A stretch of 64,000 bases of DNA. It comes from Flexibacter flexilis DSM 6793 (GTDB taxonomy: Bacteria; Bacteroidota; Bacteroidia; Cytophagales; Flexibacteraceae). Positions 32,434 to 41,334 of this stretch are shown piece after piece. The stretch is from NCBI RefSeq assembly GCF_900112255.1, contig NZ_FOLE01000001.1:186001-250000 (forward strand), in the 5' to 3' direction. The notes beneath the pieces are model-generated. The model ran no database searches. It saw nothing but the letters and a program-made list of their open reading frames with translations, and was not told the origin of the DNA. A program made the position numbers and the translations under genes. Position 1 is the first letter of the stretch, and each line of letters begins with the position of its first letter.

Positions 32434-33069
32434 ATGTCATTATTAGAAAATTTGAAATGGCGTTATGCCACCAAAAAATTTGATGCTACTAAAAAAGTAT
32501 CGGAAGACGATGTAAATAAAATCGTAGAAGCGGCACGCCTCGCGCCTACTTCGTCGGGCTTGCAACAGTTCCGCGTAATTGTTGTTACAAACCAAGAATT
32601 AAAAGAAAAAATCGTTCCTATCGCTTGGGGACAACAAATCGTAGCCGACTGCTCGCACTTGTTGGTATTCGCAGCATGGGACAAATACACCGCCGAACGC
32701 ATCGACGACGTGTTTAATGCCACAGTAGCCGAACGCCAAATTCCGTATGAGCAAGTAGCTGCTTACGTGGAGCGTTTGAAATCTATTTACTTGAACCAAA
32801 GCGCAGAAGAAAACTTCGTACATACGGCTCGTCAGGCGTATATCGGTTTTGGCTTGTCTATCGCACAAGCGGCTGAGTTAAAAGTAGATGCAACGCCAAT
32901 GGAAGGATTTACTTCTACAGACCTTGACGCGCTTTTGGGCTTGGAAGCGAAAGGCTTGAAAAGTGTAACGATGTTGCCACTTGGTTACCGCGATGCGGCT
33001 AACGACTGGCTCGTAAACTTGAAAAAAGTACGTGTTTCTACCAACGATTTTGTGATTGAATATCGCTAA
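32434..33069 (+). CDS. Nitroreductase-family NAD(P)H oxidoreductase (NfsB-like)
   Basis: 211 residues from ATG 32434. FMN-dependent two-electron reduction of nitro compounds, quinones or flavins. Signatures: the FMN-binding WRYATKKFD start, ARLAPTSSGLQQFRVIVV (typical nitroreductase loop), a central helical dimer region, and LGLEAKGLKSVTMLPLGYRDAANDW close to the C-terminus. These match the NfsB/NAD(P)H-dependent oxidoreductase subgroup. The 5' extension to 32389 is not family-like. It is monocistronic between two strong terminators. Confidence 0.93.
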   Translation: MSLLENLKWRYATKKFDATKKVSEDDVNKIVEAARLAPTSSGLQQFRVIVVTNQELKEKIVPIAWGQQIVADCSHLLVFAAWDKYTAERIDDVFNATVAERQIPYEQVAAYVERLKSIYLNQSAEENFVHTARQAYIGFGLSIAQAAELKVDATPMEGFTSTDLDALLGLEAKGLKSVTMLPLGYRDAANDWLVNLKKVRVSTNDFVIEYR

Positions 33070-33098
33070 TCTGCCTCGCTAATTTTGGGAGAAAAAAC

Positions 33099-33140
33099 AA
33101 AAAGTCCTCAACTTTCAATGAAGATAGTTGAGGACTTTTT
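33099..33140. terminator. Bidirectional terminator, nitroreductase / efflux operon
   Basis: Perfect 15-bp arms AAAAAGTCCTCAACT and AGTTGAGGACTTTTT lie between convergent genes, with T tracts on both strands. Confidence 0.9.
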
Positions 33141-33170
33141 GTTTTAACTTATTTTGGTACTAATAACGCA

Positions 33171-34589
33171 TTATTCTACGCCTCCGCCCAAAGCACGGTA
33201 CAGTTCCGTAATGGCAATGAGTTTGTCGCGTTTGATGTTCACGGCTTCCAATTCATTTTGAAGAGCATTGTTTTGCGCTACAATTACTTCCAAATAAGTA
33301 GCCATGCCACCTTTATAAAGCAACAGCGCATCGGTTGCGGCCTTGTCGAGGCTTTGGCTTTTTTGCGCCACTAAAGCCAAGCGTTCGTCGGAATATTTGA
33401 CTTGCGCGAGTGCGTTAGACACCTCTCCTACTGCCGTCATCATGGTTTGTTTGAATTGTACGGCAGATTTTTCTTGCTCAAGTTTCGCCACTTCATACGA
33501 AGTTTTGAGGTTACGATGTTGAAACAAAGGCTTGGTAAGATTTGCGCCAACCGTTTTAATAATTGACCCAGGAATATCAAACCAAGTATTGAGCTTGTAA
33601 GAGTTCAGACCAATGGAAGGCGTAAGGCTAAGCGTCGGGTACATGGCGGCTTTGGCCAAACCCGTGCGCGTGTTGGCAATCATCACCGCCAATTCGGCGG
33701 CTTTCACGTCGGGGCGGCGGCTCAACAGCGTTGCAGGAACACCCGAAGCCAAAGCAGGCGTTTGGGTGGCCGCGTCGGACAAACTGCCCGCGCGTGTAAT
33801 GCTGTCGGGGTAGCCCCCGCACAAAATACTAAGTGCATTTTCCTGAATCGCAATATTTTGCAAAGCCAACGGCACTAACAATTCGGCGGTTTTCTTTTGG
33901 GCTTCGGCTTGCTGCACGGCCAAAGACGTAACTTGCGAAGCGGCAAATTGCAAACGCACCATTTCCAGCGTTTTATTGCTCAACTCAATGTTTTGTTTGG
34001 CTACTTTGAGTTGTTCGTCCAAGGCCATCAGGCCATAATAGGCTTGCGCCACTTGCACCACAATACGCGTTTTGAGCACCGAAAGATTTTCTTTTTGTGC
34101 AAAATAACTGGCTTGTGCTACGGCTTTTTGCTTTTTGACTTTGCCCCAAATATCAGCTTCCCACGAAAGGCGCAGCGTTGCGCTATAATCGTCGAGATAG
34201 TCCGAACCAGCAAATTGTTTACTCAACGAACCGTTCAGGGAGTTTTCGGAGAAATATGTCCGCGTTGCACCCACCGACAAATCCAGCGTAGGCAACAAAC
34301 CTAATTTGGCTTGTTTGTAGGAAAGTTCTAATTGCTGCATGTTGAGCAAAGCCACGCTCACTTCTGAGTTTTTGGCCAATGCCTTTTCGATAAGACTCAC
34401 CAGTTGTGGGTCTTTGTAGAAAGTTCGCCAAGGCAAAAGCACCGTATCCGATGCCAGTTGCCCTGCCGCATTGCGGAACTGCTGGGGCGTTTCCGTGTTC
34501 GGGCGGCTGTATTTTGGCCCCACCGAACAAGCAAAAGACAAAAGCCCCATTCCTGCGAAAAGAAAAATATTATTTTTAGAAAATTTCAT
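33171..34589 (-). CDS. Outer-membrane efflux factor (OprM/TolC type, lipoprotein)
   Basis: 472 residues. Lipoprotein signal peptide with lipobox Cys at about residue 21 (LLSFAC), followed by VGPKYSRP, the standard NodT/OprM start. Two OEP repeats follow, about 55-250 and 260-465, with long helices and LLSRRPDVKAAE at the repeat junction, a family hallmark. It forms the trimeric outer-membrane channel of an RND pump. The gene is third in the operon, 9 bases after the pump gene. Confidence 0.96.
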   Translation of the reverse strand: MKFSKNNIFLFAGMGLLSFACSVGPKYSRPNTETPQQFRNAAGQLASDTVLLPWRTFYKDPQLVSLIEKALAKNSEVSVALLNMQQLELSYKQAKLGLLPTLDLSVGATRTYFSENSLNGSLSKQFAGSDYLDDYSATLRLSWEADIWGKVKKQKAVAQASYFAQKENLSVLKTRIVVQVAQAYYGLMALDEQLKVAKQNIELSNKTLEMVRLQFAASQVTSLAVQQAEAQKKTAELLVPLALQNIAIQENALSILCGGYPDSITRAGSLSDAATQTPALASGVPATLLSRRPDVKAAELAVMIANTRTGLAKAAMYPTLSLTPSIGLNSYKLNTWFDIPGSIIKTVGANLTKPLFQHRNLKTSYEVAKLEQEKSAVQFKQTMMTAVGEVSNALAQVKYSDERLALVAQKSQSLDKAATDALLLYKGGMATYLEVIVAQNNALQNELEAVNIKRDKLIAITELYRALGGGVE

Positions 34590-34598
34590 TCTGTTGAT

Positions 34599-37500
34599 TT
34601 AGTTAAGCGTTGGGGGCGTTTGTGGTTCGCCCGAAACTTTTTCTTGCAAAAACTGGAACAGCATATAGAGCAACGGAATCACAAAAATACCGAGCACTAC
34701 CCCCGAAAGCATGCCGAAAGCCGCACCAATACTAATGGATTTGTTGCCGACCGCCGAGCCGCCCGTGGCCATCATGAGCGGAATCATGCCCACGATAAAG
34801 GCCAACGATGTCATGACGATAGGACGCAAACGCGCTTTTGCGCCGTCTAAGGCTGCTTCTTTGATAGAAAGCCCCGCTTTGCGGCGTTGTACGGCAAATT
34901 CCACAATCAAAATCGCGTTTTTGGCCAACAAACCCACCAACATAATCAAGCCGACTTGTACGTAAATGTTGTTGTCCAAACCCGCCGACTGAATGCCCCA
35001 AAATGCTCCCACAAAACCCGTCGGGATAGAAAGCAATACGGCCAAAGGCAACAAATAACTTTCGTATTGGGCGGCCAGCAAGAAGTACACGAACAACATA
35101 CACAAAGCCAAAATAACAGTGGTTTGGTTGCCTGCGGATTTTTCTTCCAAACTAAGCCCCGTCCATTCGTAACCGTAGTCGGAAGGCAGATTATTGAGGA
35201 CGTTTTTCTCCAAATTGTCCATAATCGCGCCGCTACTGAACCCTGGCAAAGCCACGACGCTAATATTCACGGCATTGAACAAGTTGTAACGCGTAACCGA
35301 TTCGGGGCCATACACTCTATGCAACGAAACCATTGATTTGACAGGAACCATCATGTTTTGGTCATTGCGCACAAATATTTCGTTGAAGGCCTCTTCGTCG
35401 GTACGGAAAACGCCGTCGGCTTTCACGGCCACACGGTAGAATTTACCAAATCGCGTAAAGTTAAGTGTCTGGTCTCCTGCAAAATACGTTTGTACCGCAC
35501 GCAACATCGCGCTTACACTCACGCCCATTTGTTTGGCTTTGTCCTCGTCCACTTCCAACTCAAATTGCGGATAGTCGGCTCTAAACATCGTGTAGGCATA
35601 CATAACACCCGGTTGTTGCATAATTTGCCCCATCACACGGTCGGCCATTTGCTTGAGTTCGGCGGGCGTTTTACCGCTTTTGTCTTGCAACACGATTTCC
35701 GCGCCACCCGAAATGCTATAACCTTCCACTGGCGGCATACGCAAAGCCATAATCGAACCTTCTTTGATGGTGGCTAATTTACCCGAAATAATCCCCAAAA
35801 TCTGGTCGATGTCTTTGACTGCGCCGCGTTCTTTAGGGCTTTTTAGTTTGATAAAACCCACACCATACGCAGGGCTTGCGCTATTGGTCAAGATGTTAAA
35901 ACCTGTGATGTTGGCGCAAGTCTGGATTGCTTCCACGTCTTTAAGCAAAGTATCTATTTTTCTTGCAACCGCGTTAGTTCTATCCAAAGCTGTACCTGGA
36001 GGCATACTCAAACTATATACAATCAAGTTGTCGTCTTCCATTGGCACAAAACTTTTTGGCGTGCGCATCATCAACCAACCCGCAACGCCCATAATGGCCA
36101 CCACCAACGCAAAGCCCAACCATTTTTTGTTAGCCAAAAAGCGAACGCCATTGATGTACTTGTCCGTCAGGCTATTAAAACCTGTATTGAAAGCCATAAA
36201 AAAGCGTTTTTTGAAACCCACGTTATGCGGTTTGTCGTGCGCGTCGTGGCCTGCGTGGTTATTTTTCAATAACAAAGCACACAAAGCAGGCGTAAGCGTA
36301 AGGGCATTCAAGGCCGAAATAATGATGGCAATGGCCAGCGTGTAAGCAAATTGTTTGTAGAACAAGCCCGAAGAACCCGTCATAAAACCAATTGGGATAA
36401 ATACCGCCGACATCACCAACGTAATGGAAATAACAGCTCCCGTAATTTCGCTCATGGCACTGTGCGTAGCTTCGCGGCCCGACATATCCGAACCTTCCAT
36501 TTTACTGTGCACAGCTTCCACCACCACAATGGCATCATCCACCACAATCCCGATAGCCAACACCAACGCAAACAGCGTCAGGATGTTAATCGTAAAGCCG
36601 AAAACCAACAAGAAAAAGAACGTGCCAATAATGGCCACAGGAACGGCAACGGCGGGAATAATCGTTGAGCGAAAATCTTGCAAAAACAAGAACACCACGA
36701 TAAACACCAACAAGAAAGCCTCCACCAACGTAGATTTTACTTGGCCGATGGCCTCGTCCAAACGTTCTTTGGTACTCACCAAGTTTTCGTATTTAATACC
36801 CGGAGGGAACGACTTCGCCGCACGCAACAATTGTTCGTTTACCCCGATTTCAATATCGTTGGCGTTAGAACCTGTGGTTTGGAAAATGGCTACCGTAACA
36901 GCGTTGTGGCCGTTGGCCGTCGTGTTACCGCTATAATTGATAGAACCAAATTCAATACGTGCTACGTCTTTGAGGCGAATCAGGTTTGCGCCGTCGGCTT
37001 TCACCACGATATTTTCGTATTGCTCAGGCTTATTTTTCTTGCCTTTGTAACGAATCACGTATTCGAGTGCCGCGTGCGATTCTTGCCCCAACTTACCCGG
37101 TGCGGCTTCAAGGCTTTGGTCTGAAATAGCTTGCATTACGTCTTGAGGGACAAGCGAATAACTGGCCATTTTCTCAGGGTTAAGCCAAACACGCATCGAA
37201 TAATCCTTTGAACCAAACACAAGGGCTTGGCCTACGCCTTGCACGCGTTTGATTTGCGGAATCAGGTTGATGTTTACATAATTTTGTAAGAAAAGCTCAT
37301 CGTATTTGTTGTTGTCTTCTGCGTACACATCAAACACCACAATCATACTATTTTGTTGTTTGGACGTGGTAAGCCCCATACTGATTACCTCTTGCGGCAA
37401 AATACTGGTAGCTTGTTGCACGCGGTTCTGAACGTTTACGGCGGCTTGGTCTGGGTTTACCCCTTGTTTGAAAATAACCGAAATCGAAAAACTACCGTCG

Positions 37501-37751
37501 TTGCTGGCTGTAGATTTGATATATTGCATATCCTCTACCCCATTGATTTGCTCTTCGAGTGGCGTTACTACCGAACGAATAACGGCCTCACTGTTGCCAC
37601 CTGGGTAGCTGCCCGCAACCATGACGGTCGGCGGCGAAATATCAGGAAAGCGAGTGACGGGCAAACGCAACAATCCGATGACGCCCAGAATGACCAACAC
37701 GATAGAAATCACAGTGGCCATTACGGGTCTGTCTATAATACCTTTTAACAT
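34599..37751 (-). CDS. RND multidrug efflux pump, AcrB/HAE1 family
   Basis: 1050 residues, the normal AcrB length. An N-terminal TM helix (about 10-28, VMATVISIVLVILGVIGL) precedes PVTRFPDISPPTV and SYPGGNSEAV, as in AcrB. Two large periplasmic porter/docking domains alternate with two six-helix bundles. The proton-relay Asp pair lies in the TM4 region (ALVLAIGIVVDDAIVVVE). The second bundle has VGLLAKNAILIVEFA. All this is HAE1-type, exporting hydrophobic/amphiphilic compounds at the expense of proton influx. It sits between its adaptor gene (27 bases upstream) and its outer-membrane factor. Confidence 0.97.
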   Translation of the reverse strand: MLKGIIDRPVMATVISIVLVILGVIGLLRLPVTRFPDISPPTVMVAGSYPGGNSEAVIRSVVTPLEEQINGVEDMQYIKSTASNDGSFSISVIFKQGVNPDQAAVNVQNRVQQATSILPQEVISMGLTTSKQQNSMIVVFDVYAEDNNKYDELFLQNYVNINLIPQIKRVQGVGQALVFGSKDYSMRVWLNPEKMASYSLVPQDVMQAISDQSLEAAPGKLGQESHAALEYVIRYKGKKNKPEQYENIVVKADGANLIRLKDVARIEFGSINYSGNTTANGHNAVTVAIFQTTGSNANDIEIGVNEQLLRAAKSFPPGIKYENLVSTKERLDEAIGQVKSTLVEAFLLVFIVVFLFLQDFRSTIIPAVAVPVAIIGTFFFLLVFGFTINILTLFALVLAIGIVVDDAIVVVEAVHSKMEGSDMSGREATHSAMSEITGAVISITLVMSAVFIPIGFMTGSSGLFYKQFAYTLAIAIIISALNALTLTPALCALLLKNNHAGHDAHDKPHNVGFKKRFFMAFNTGFNSLTDKYINGVRFLANKKWLGFALVVAIMGVAGWLMMRTPKSFVPMEDDNLIVYSLSMPPGTALDRTNAVARKIDTLLKDVEAIQTCANITGFNILTNSASPAYGVGFIKLKSPKERGAVKDIDQILGIISGKLATIKEGSIMALRMPPVEGYSISGGAEIVLQDKSGKTPAELKQMADRVMGQIMQQPGVMYAYTMFRADYPQFELEVDEDKAKQMGVSVSAMLRAVQTYFAGDQTLNFTRFGKFYRVAVKADGVFRTDEEAFNEIFVRNDQNMMVPVKSMVSLHRVYGPESVTRYNLFNAVNISVVALPGFSSGAIMDNLEKNVLNNLPSDYGYEWTGLSLEEKSAGNQTTVILALCMLFVYFLLAAQYESYLLPLAVLLSIPTGFVGAFWGIQSAGLDNNIYVQVGLIMLVGLLAKNAILIVEFAVQRRKAGLSIKEAALDGAKARLRPIVMTSLAFIVGMIPLMMATGGSAVGNKSISIGAAFGMLSGVVLGIFVIPLLYMLFQFLQEKVSGEPQTPPTLN

Positions 37752-37778
37752 ACCGAAAAATTCTTTTGATGATTTATT

Positions 37779-38909
37779 TTATTGATTTACAGGTTTTTGA
37801 CGCGTAATTTTTGGCACAACCTTCATGCCTTCGTTGAGGGCATCTATACTATTAAGGGCGATTTTTTCGCCTGCTTTCAGGCCGCCACTTACCACATAAT
37901 CATTGGCTGCCGAGCCGCTAATTTCAAGCGGACGCATCGAAACCTTGTTGCTGTCGCCGAGTACAAACACAAAATGTCTGTCCTGAATGTCTTTGACACT
38001 GGCCATCGGCACAGCAAGCGAATTGTCCAAGCTCTTGCTCAAAACCACACGCGCCGAACCTCCCGAACGCAACAATTTATCAGGATTCGGGAACACAGCT
38101 TTGAAGGCAATGCTACCCGTTTGGCGGTCAATGTTACCGCTGGCCGTCTCTAACTGGCCATCGTGTTTGTATTGGCTTCCGTCGGCCAGTACAAGTTGCA
38201 CATTACCAGCTTTTTTCTCTTTCATAAAAGAAATATAGTCAGCTTCGCTCATGGAGAAATACACGAAAACATTGCTAATGTCGGAAAGTGTTGTTAGCGG
38301 TGTCATATCCGCGGGCGTAACCAAATTGCCGATACGGTTCGGGATTCGGCCAATATAGCCGCTTACTGGTGCTTTGATTAGCGCAAAACCCGCATTGATG
38401 CGCGAGGAGTTAAGTCCCGCTTTGGCTTGTGCCACTTGCGCGGTAGCTGCTTCGTAGTTGGCTTGTGCGGTTTTGAGTTGCACTTCCGAAACGACTTTGC
38501 CTTCTACCAATGGTTTGATTTTTTCAAGCTCGATTTGCGCCGATTCTTGCGCGGCCAAAGCAGCTTTCAAAGAAGCCTGACTGTTAGAGACTTGTGCATC
38601 ATATACATCGCTTTTAATACGGAACAACGATGCGCCTTTTTGCACAAAATCACCTTCTTTTACATAAATCTGGTCTAAATATCCCGTTACCTGCGCTTTG
38701 ATGGCCACATTTACGCTGCCTTCTATTTGGCCTGGGTATTTTTTCTGAATAACAGAAGTAGTCGGAACAACTTCAAGGAAATCGGCATTAACTGCTTGAG
38801 CAGGAGGCATTTGCTGCGGAGCAGATCCACACGCACCTAACATAGCGGACACAGCCAAAAACACGAATCCATTTAATAGGGTTTTCGTTTGCAAGTTAAA
38901 ATTTGTCAT
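37779..38909 (-). CDS. RND efflux periplasmic adaptor (membrane fusion protein)
   Basis: 376 residues from ATG 38909. Lipoprotein signal peptide with lipobox LGAC, then the MFP order. The order is beta-barrel strand, lipoyl half-motif (VAIKAQVTGYLDQIYVKEGDFV), alpha-hairpin (about 95-165, Ala/Gln-rich), second lipoyl half (IKAPVSGYIGRIPNRIGNLV), beta-barrel and membrane-proximal domain. AcrA/MexA-like. It is first in the efflux operon. No TetR, MarR or AraC repressor gene adjoins; a candidate operator lies in the leader (38947-38981). Confidence 0.95.
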   Translation of the reverse strand: MTNFNLQTKTLLNGFVFLAVSAMLGACGSAPQQMPPAQAVNADFLEVVPTTSVIQKKYPGQIEGSVNVAIKAQVTGYLDQIYVKEGDFVQKGASLFRIKSDVYDAQVSNSQASLKAALAAQESAQIELEKIKPLVEGKVVSEVQLKTAQANYEAATAQVAQAKAGLNSSRINAGFALIKAPVSGYIGRIPNRIGNLVTPADMTPLTTLSDISNVFVYFSMSEADYISFMKEKKAGNVQLVLADGSQYKHDGQLETASGNIDRQTGSIAFKAVFPNPDKLLRSGGSARVVLSKSLDNSLAVPMASVKDIQDRHFVFVLGDSNKVSMRPLEISGSAANDYVVSGGLKAGEKIALNSIDALNEGMKVVPKITRQKPVNQ

Positions 38910-38946
38910 TTTTTTTAGAAAAATCATTTAGTATAAAAGCAAAAAA

Positions 38947-38981
38947 GCTGTTTTTAACTCAAATTAAGATATAAAAACAGC
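38947..38981 (-). promoter_or_regulatory. Inverted repeat in the efflux operon leader
   Basis: GCTGTTTTTA (38947-38956) and TAAAAACAGC (38972-38981) are perfect 10-bp arms, 15 bases apart and 37-72 bases before the adaptor ATG. Candidate repressor operator or mRNA leader hairpin. Confidence 0.45.
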
Positions 38982-39292
38982 AACTTATAATATATCATTC
39001 ACACGTTTGTCAGCAAAACGTATTCAATAATATATCCAAAAAGTAAGTGTATGGTAGTAGTGTTATTCCGATGCAATTCCAACTTTTTTCGACGTTAAAA
39101 AGTTTCTATACGCATTAAAAATAAGCTAACTATTTTTAAAAGTAATTTATAATTCTTTAATAAAGAAGGCATTATATTAAAGAAAGCATCAGTAATTTTA
39201 TTGATTTACTTTAAAACAATACGTTAAAAAAGCTTCGCTAATATTTGATTTATATATGTTATAAAGACGCTGAAAAGAGACTGATTGACTAG

Positions 39293-39333
39293 GGGGTATT
39301 TGCCCGTATTAAGTTCAAGGGAGCAAATACCCC
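39293..39333. terminator. Hairpin downstream of the GyrI-like gene
   Basis: Perfect 11-bp arms GGGGTATTTGC and GCAAATACCCC, loop 19. It lies where the minus-strand GyrI-like transcript should end, but the better T tract (CTTTTTATTT) follows it on the plus strand. Confidence 0.5.
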
Positions 39334-39347
39334 AATTAGCTTTTTAT

Positions 39348-39791
39348 TTAAACAGCTATAAAAATTTCCACTTCCGAGTTTTCTCCATTTTGGGATTTAG
39401 CCCCGTATACTTCAAAATCATAAGTATATTTTCGTCCTAAAACACTGTCTTTTCCCCAAATCTCAATCCAAGTATTAACGACAGCTTGCGGCATTGCACC
39501 TTTAGCCACAAACACTTGAAATTTTTCCGCTGGAAAATGACGACCAACCAACCCTTCTGGCACATGGTCAAGGCTCGAAACCTTCATGCCCAAAACGGTC
39601 GTATATGCTCCCCTATAATCGCTTTCATAGTCCGTATAAATAGACAAAATTTCGTCTGAAACCTTGTTAGGGATTTGCGCCATGATATTTTGGCTAAAAA
39701 ATGTTTCCCAAAGTTTGCCCAAATCCTGCGCCGCTTGTTGGTTGGCGTTGGTTGTGCGCACCGCAATCCCTATTACATTAAATCCGTTCAT
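39348..39791 (-). CDS. GyrI-like / AraC effector-binding domain protein
   Basis: 147 residues consisting of one GyrI-like small-molecule-binding domain, the fold used by the C-terminal part of BmrR/Rob-type regulators and by SbmC. The pattern shows two SHS2-type halves: NVIGIAVRTTNANQQAAQDLGKLWETFF, then SIYTDYESDYRGAYTTVLGMKV, then FPAEKFQVFVAKG and VNTWIEIW with a final YDFEVYG. No DNA-binding domain is attached, so it probably binds or buffers a ligand, or acts through a partner. Its place between an RND operon and an MFS transporter is suggestive but unproven. Confidence 0.85.
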   Translation of the reverse strand: MNGFNVIGIAVRTTNANQQAAQDLGKLWETFFSQNIMAQIPNKVSDEILSIYTDYESDYRGAYTTVLGMKVSSLDHVPEGLVGRHFPAEKFQVFVAKGAMPQAVVNTWIEIWGKDSVLGRKYTYDFEVYGAKSQNGENSEVEIFIAV

Positions 39792-39820
39792 TATATATTT
39801 TTGGTTAATTGATAATCAAA

Positions 39821-41119
39821 TCAGCTTTGCGCAGCCCTAAAGCGTTTTGGGATTTTCAACAAGAATATCAAACCCAACACAAAAAACACCGTCAGAGCAA
39901 TGATGCTATTGCGCATACTGCCAGTTACTTGTGCGATAAGGCCATACGACAGCGTTCCCAACACGATTGAGCCTTTTTCTACGATATCATAAAAACTAAA
40001 ATAAGAGGCTGTGTCGTGCGTGTCGGCGGGCAAAAGTTTCGAGTACGTCGAGCGCGACAGTGCTTGAATCCCGCCCATTACCAAACCAACCAACGCCGCC
40101 AACAGATAAAATTCATTTTCAGTATGTACGAAGTACGCCCCTATACAAATCCCTATCCAAATGACCACGCCCACAATCAGCGCACGCGCGTTCCCATACC
40201 GACCCGACAGCCACGAAAACCCAGAAGCCCCCGCAATGGCCACTAATTGTAATATCAAAATTGTACCTATCAGCGAACCAGCAGGCAATTTCAGTTCCTT
40301 GTCCCCGAAAATCGTAGCCACGTACATCACCGTTTGAACACCCATATTGTAGAAGAAAAACGCCAACAAAAAACGTTTGAGCAACGGCAAGCCGCTTACT
40401 TCGCCCCACACTTTCTTTAGTTCCCGAAACCCATTGAGTAGCCAACTTTTGTCCCCGCTACGCGCCTCACGGCTCTTGTGCGGCAAGTGATAAAACGTGT
40501 ATTGTGCAAACACAAACCACCACACACCCGTACACAAAAACGAAATGCGCGAAGCCATGCCACTCGAAATGTTGCCAAACCATTCGGGTTTCAGAATCGG
40601 CAAAATATTGAGCACTAACAAAATAACACTTCCGATATAGCCCAACGAAAACCCCCGCGCACTCAATGCGTCGTAGCGGTCTTCCGTGGCGATGTCGGGC
40701 AAGTACGAATTATAAAAAACGATACTGCCGCTATATCCGACCGTCGCCAACACAAAAGCCAACACCGACCAGTTGAGCGTGTCTGCCGTGAAAAAATACA
40801 GCAACGCGCAAGAGACCGAACCCAAATAACAGAAGAATTGCATAAAGGCTTTTTTGCGTCCGCTATAATCGGCAATCGCCGTCAGGAACGGACTGGCCAA
40901 CGCAGCCAACAAAAACGAAGCCGAAATCGCAAACGAAAACAAGGCACTGGCATTCACTTCCAAGCCCCAGAAATTCACGTTGTTGGAGCCGTCGGCCTGC
41001 GTCGTTACAGCCCCATAATACACGGGAAAAATCGTAGAAGTAATCACCAGCGAGTACACCGAGTTAGCCCAGTCGTACATACACCACGCATTCGTAATGG
41101 TTGGGTTATTTTTTTGCAT
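39821..41119 (-). CDS. MFS transporter, UMF1 (Atg22-like) family
   Basis: 432 residues from ATG 41119, 12 predicted TM segments. The N-terminus AWCMYDWANSVYSLVITSTIFPVYY is the hallmark of the UMF1/Atg22-like MFS group. Family loops such as DYSGRKKAFMQFF (TM2-3) and GGIQALSRSTYSKLLP (TM10-11 side) are also present. In yeast Atg22 effluxes amino acids from the vacuole; bacterial substrates are not known. The 30-residue upstream extension is rejected. It lies 29 bases before the GyrI-like gene and may be co-transcribed with it. Confidence 0.9.
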   Translation of the reverse strand: MQKNNPTITNAWCMYDWANSVYSLVITSTIFPVYYGAVTTQADGSNNVNFWGLEVNASALFSFAISASFLLAALASPFLTAIADYSGRKKAFMQFFCYLGSVSCALLYFFTADTLNWSVLAFVLATVGYSGSIVFYNSYLPDIATEDRYDALSARGFSLGYIGSVILLVLNILPILKPEWFGNISSGMASRISFLCTGVWWFVFAQYTFYHLPHKSREARSGDKSWLLNGFRELKKVWGEVSGLPLLKRFLLAFFFYNMGVQTVMYVATIFGDKELKLPAGSLIGTILILQLVAIAGASGFSWLSGRYGNARALIVGVVIWIGICIGAYFVHTENEFYLLAALVGLVMGGIQALSRSTYSKLLPADTHDTASYFSFYDIVEKGSIVLGTLSYGLIAQVTGSMRNSIIALTVFFVLGLIFLLKIPKRFRAAQS

Positions 41120-41188
41120 AAATGGTTTAATAGATATTTTCGAATCAATAGTATGATTAAATTTTAAAAGTTTTTGCTTTTGGGTGGC

Positions 41189-41196
41189 CAAACATA
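41189..41196 (-). promoter_or_regulatory. -7 element for the MFS gene
   Basis: On the minus strand TATGTTTG fits TAnnTTTG, 69 bases before the ATG at 41119. It lies downstream of the longer upstream start, which supports the shorter gene. No -33 TTTG at normal spacing. Confidence 0.4.
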
Positions 41197-41334
41197 AATT
41201 AAAATACAAATCTATTATAAAAAATTATCTGTTAAAGATTAAACAGGCAAAGAAAAAACAAATAATCTTGGTAATAAGGTTTATCTTAATTGTAATAGTG
41301 TGAAAATATTTTACTTTAATTTTTGTCAATCATT

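Larger units (their letters stand above)
38910..39347. other. AT-rich leader/intergenic region upstream of the efflux operon
   Basis: 438 bases between the adaptor start and the stop of the GyrI-like gene. It contains a 10-bp inverted repeat near the adaptor and a hairpin near 39293-39333. The middle (about 39080-39250) is AT-rich with no reading frame or RNA that I can support. Confidence 0.55.

Noticed and set aside
35764-36345. Long plus-strand frames across the RND pump gene (several of 130-190 codons)
   Set aside because: All are antisense to an intact AcrB-type gene and show no independent start region or family signature.
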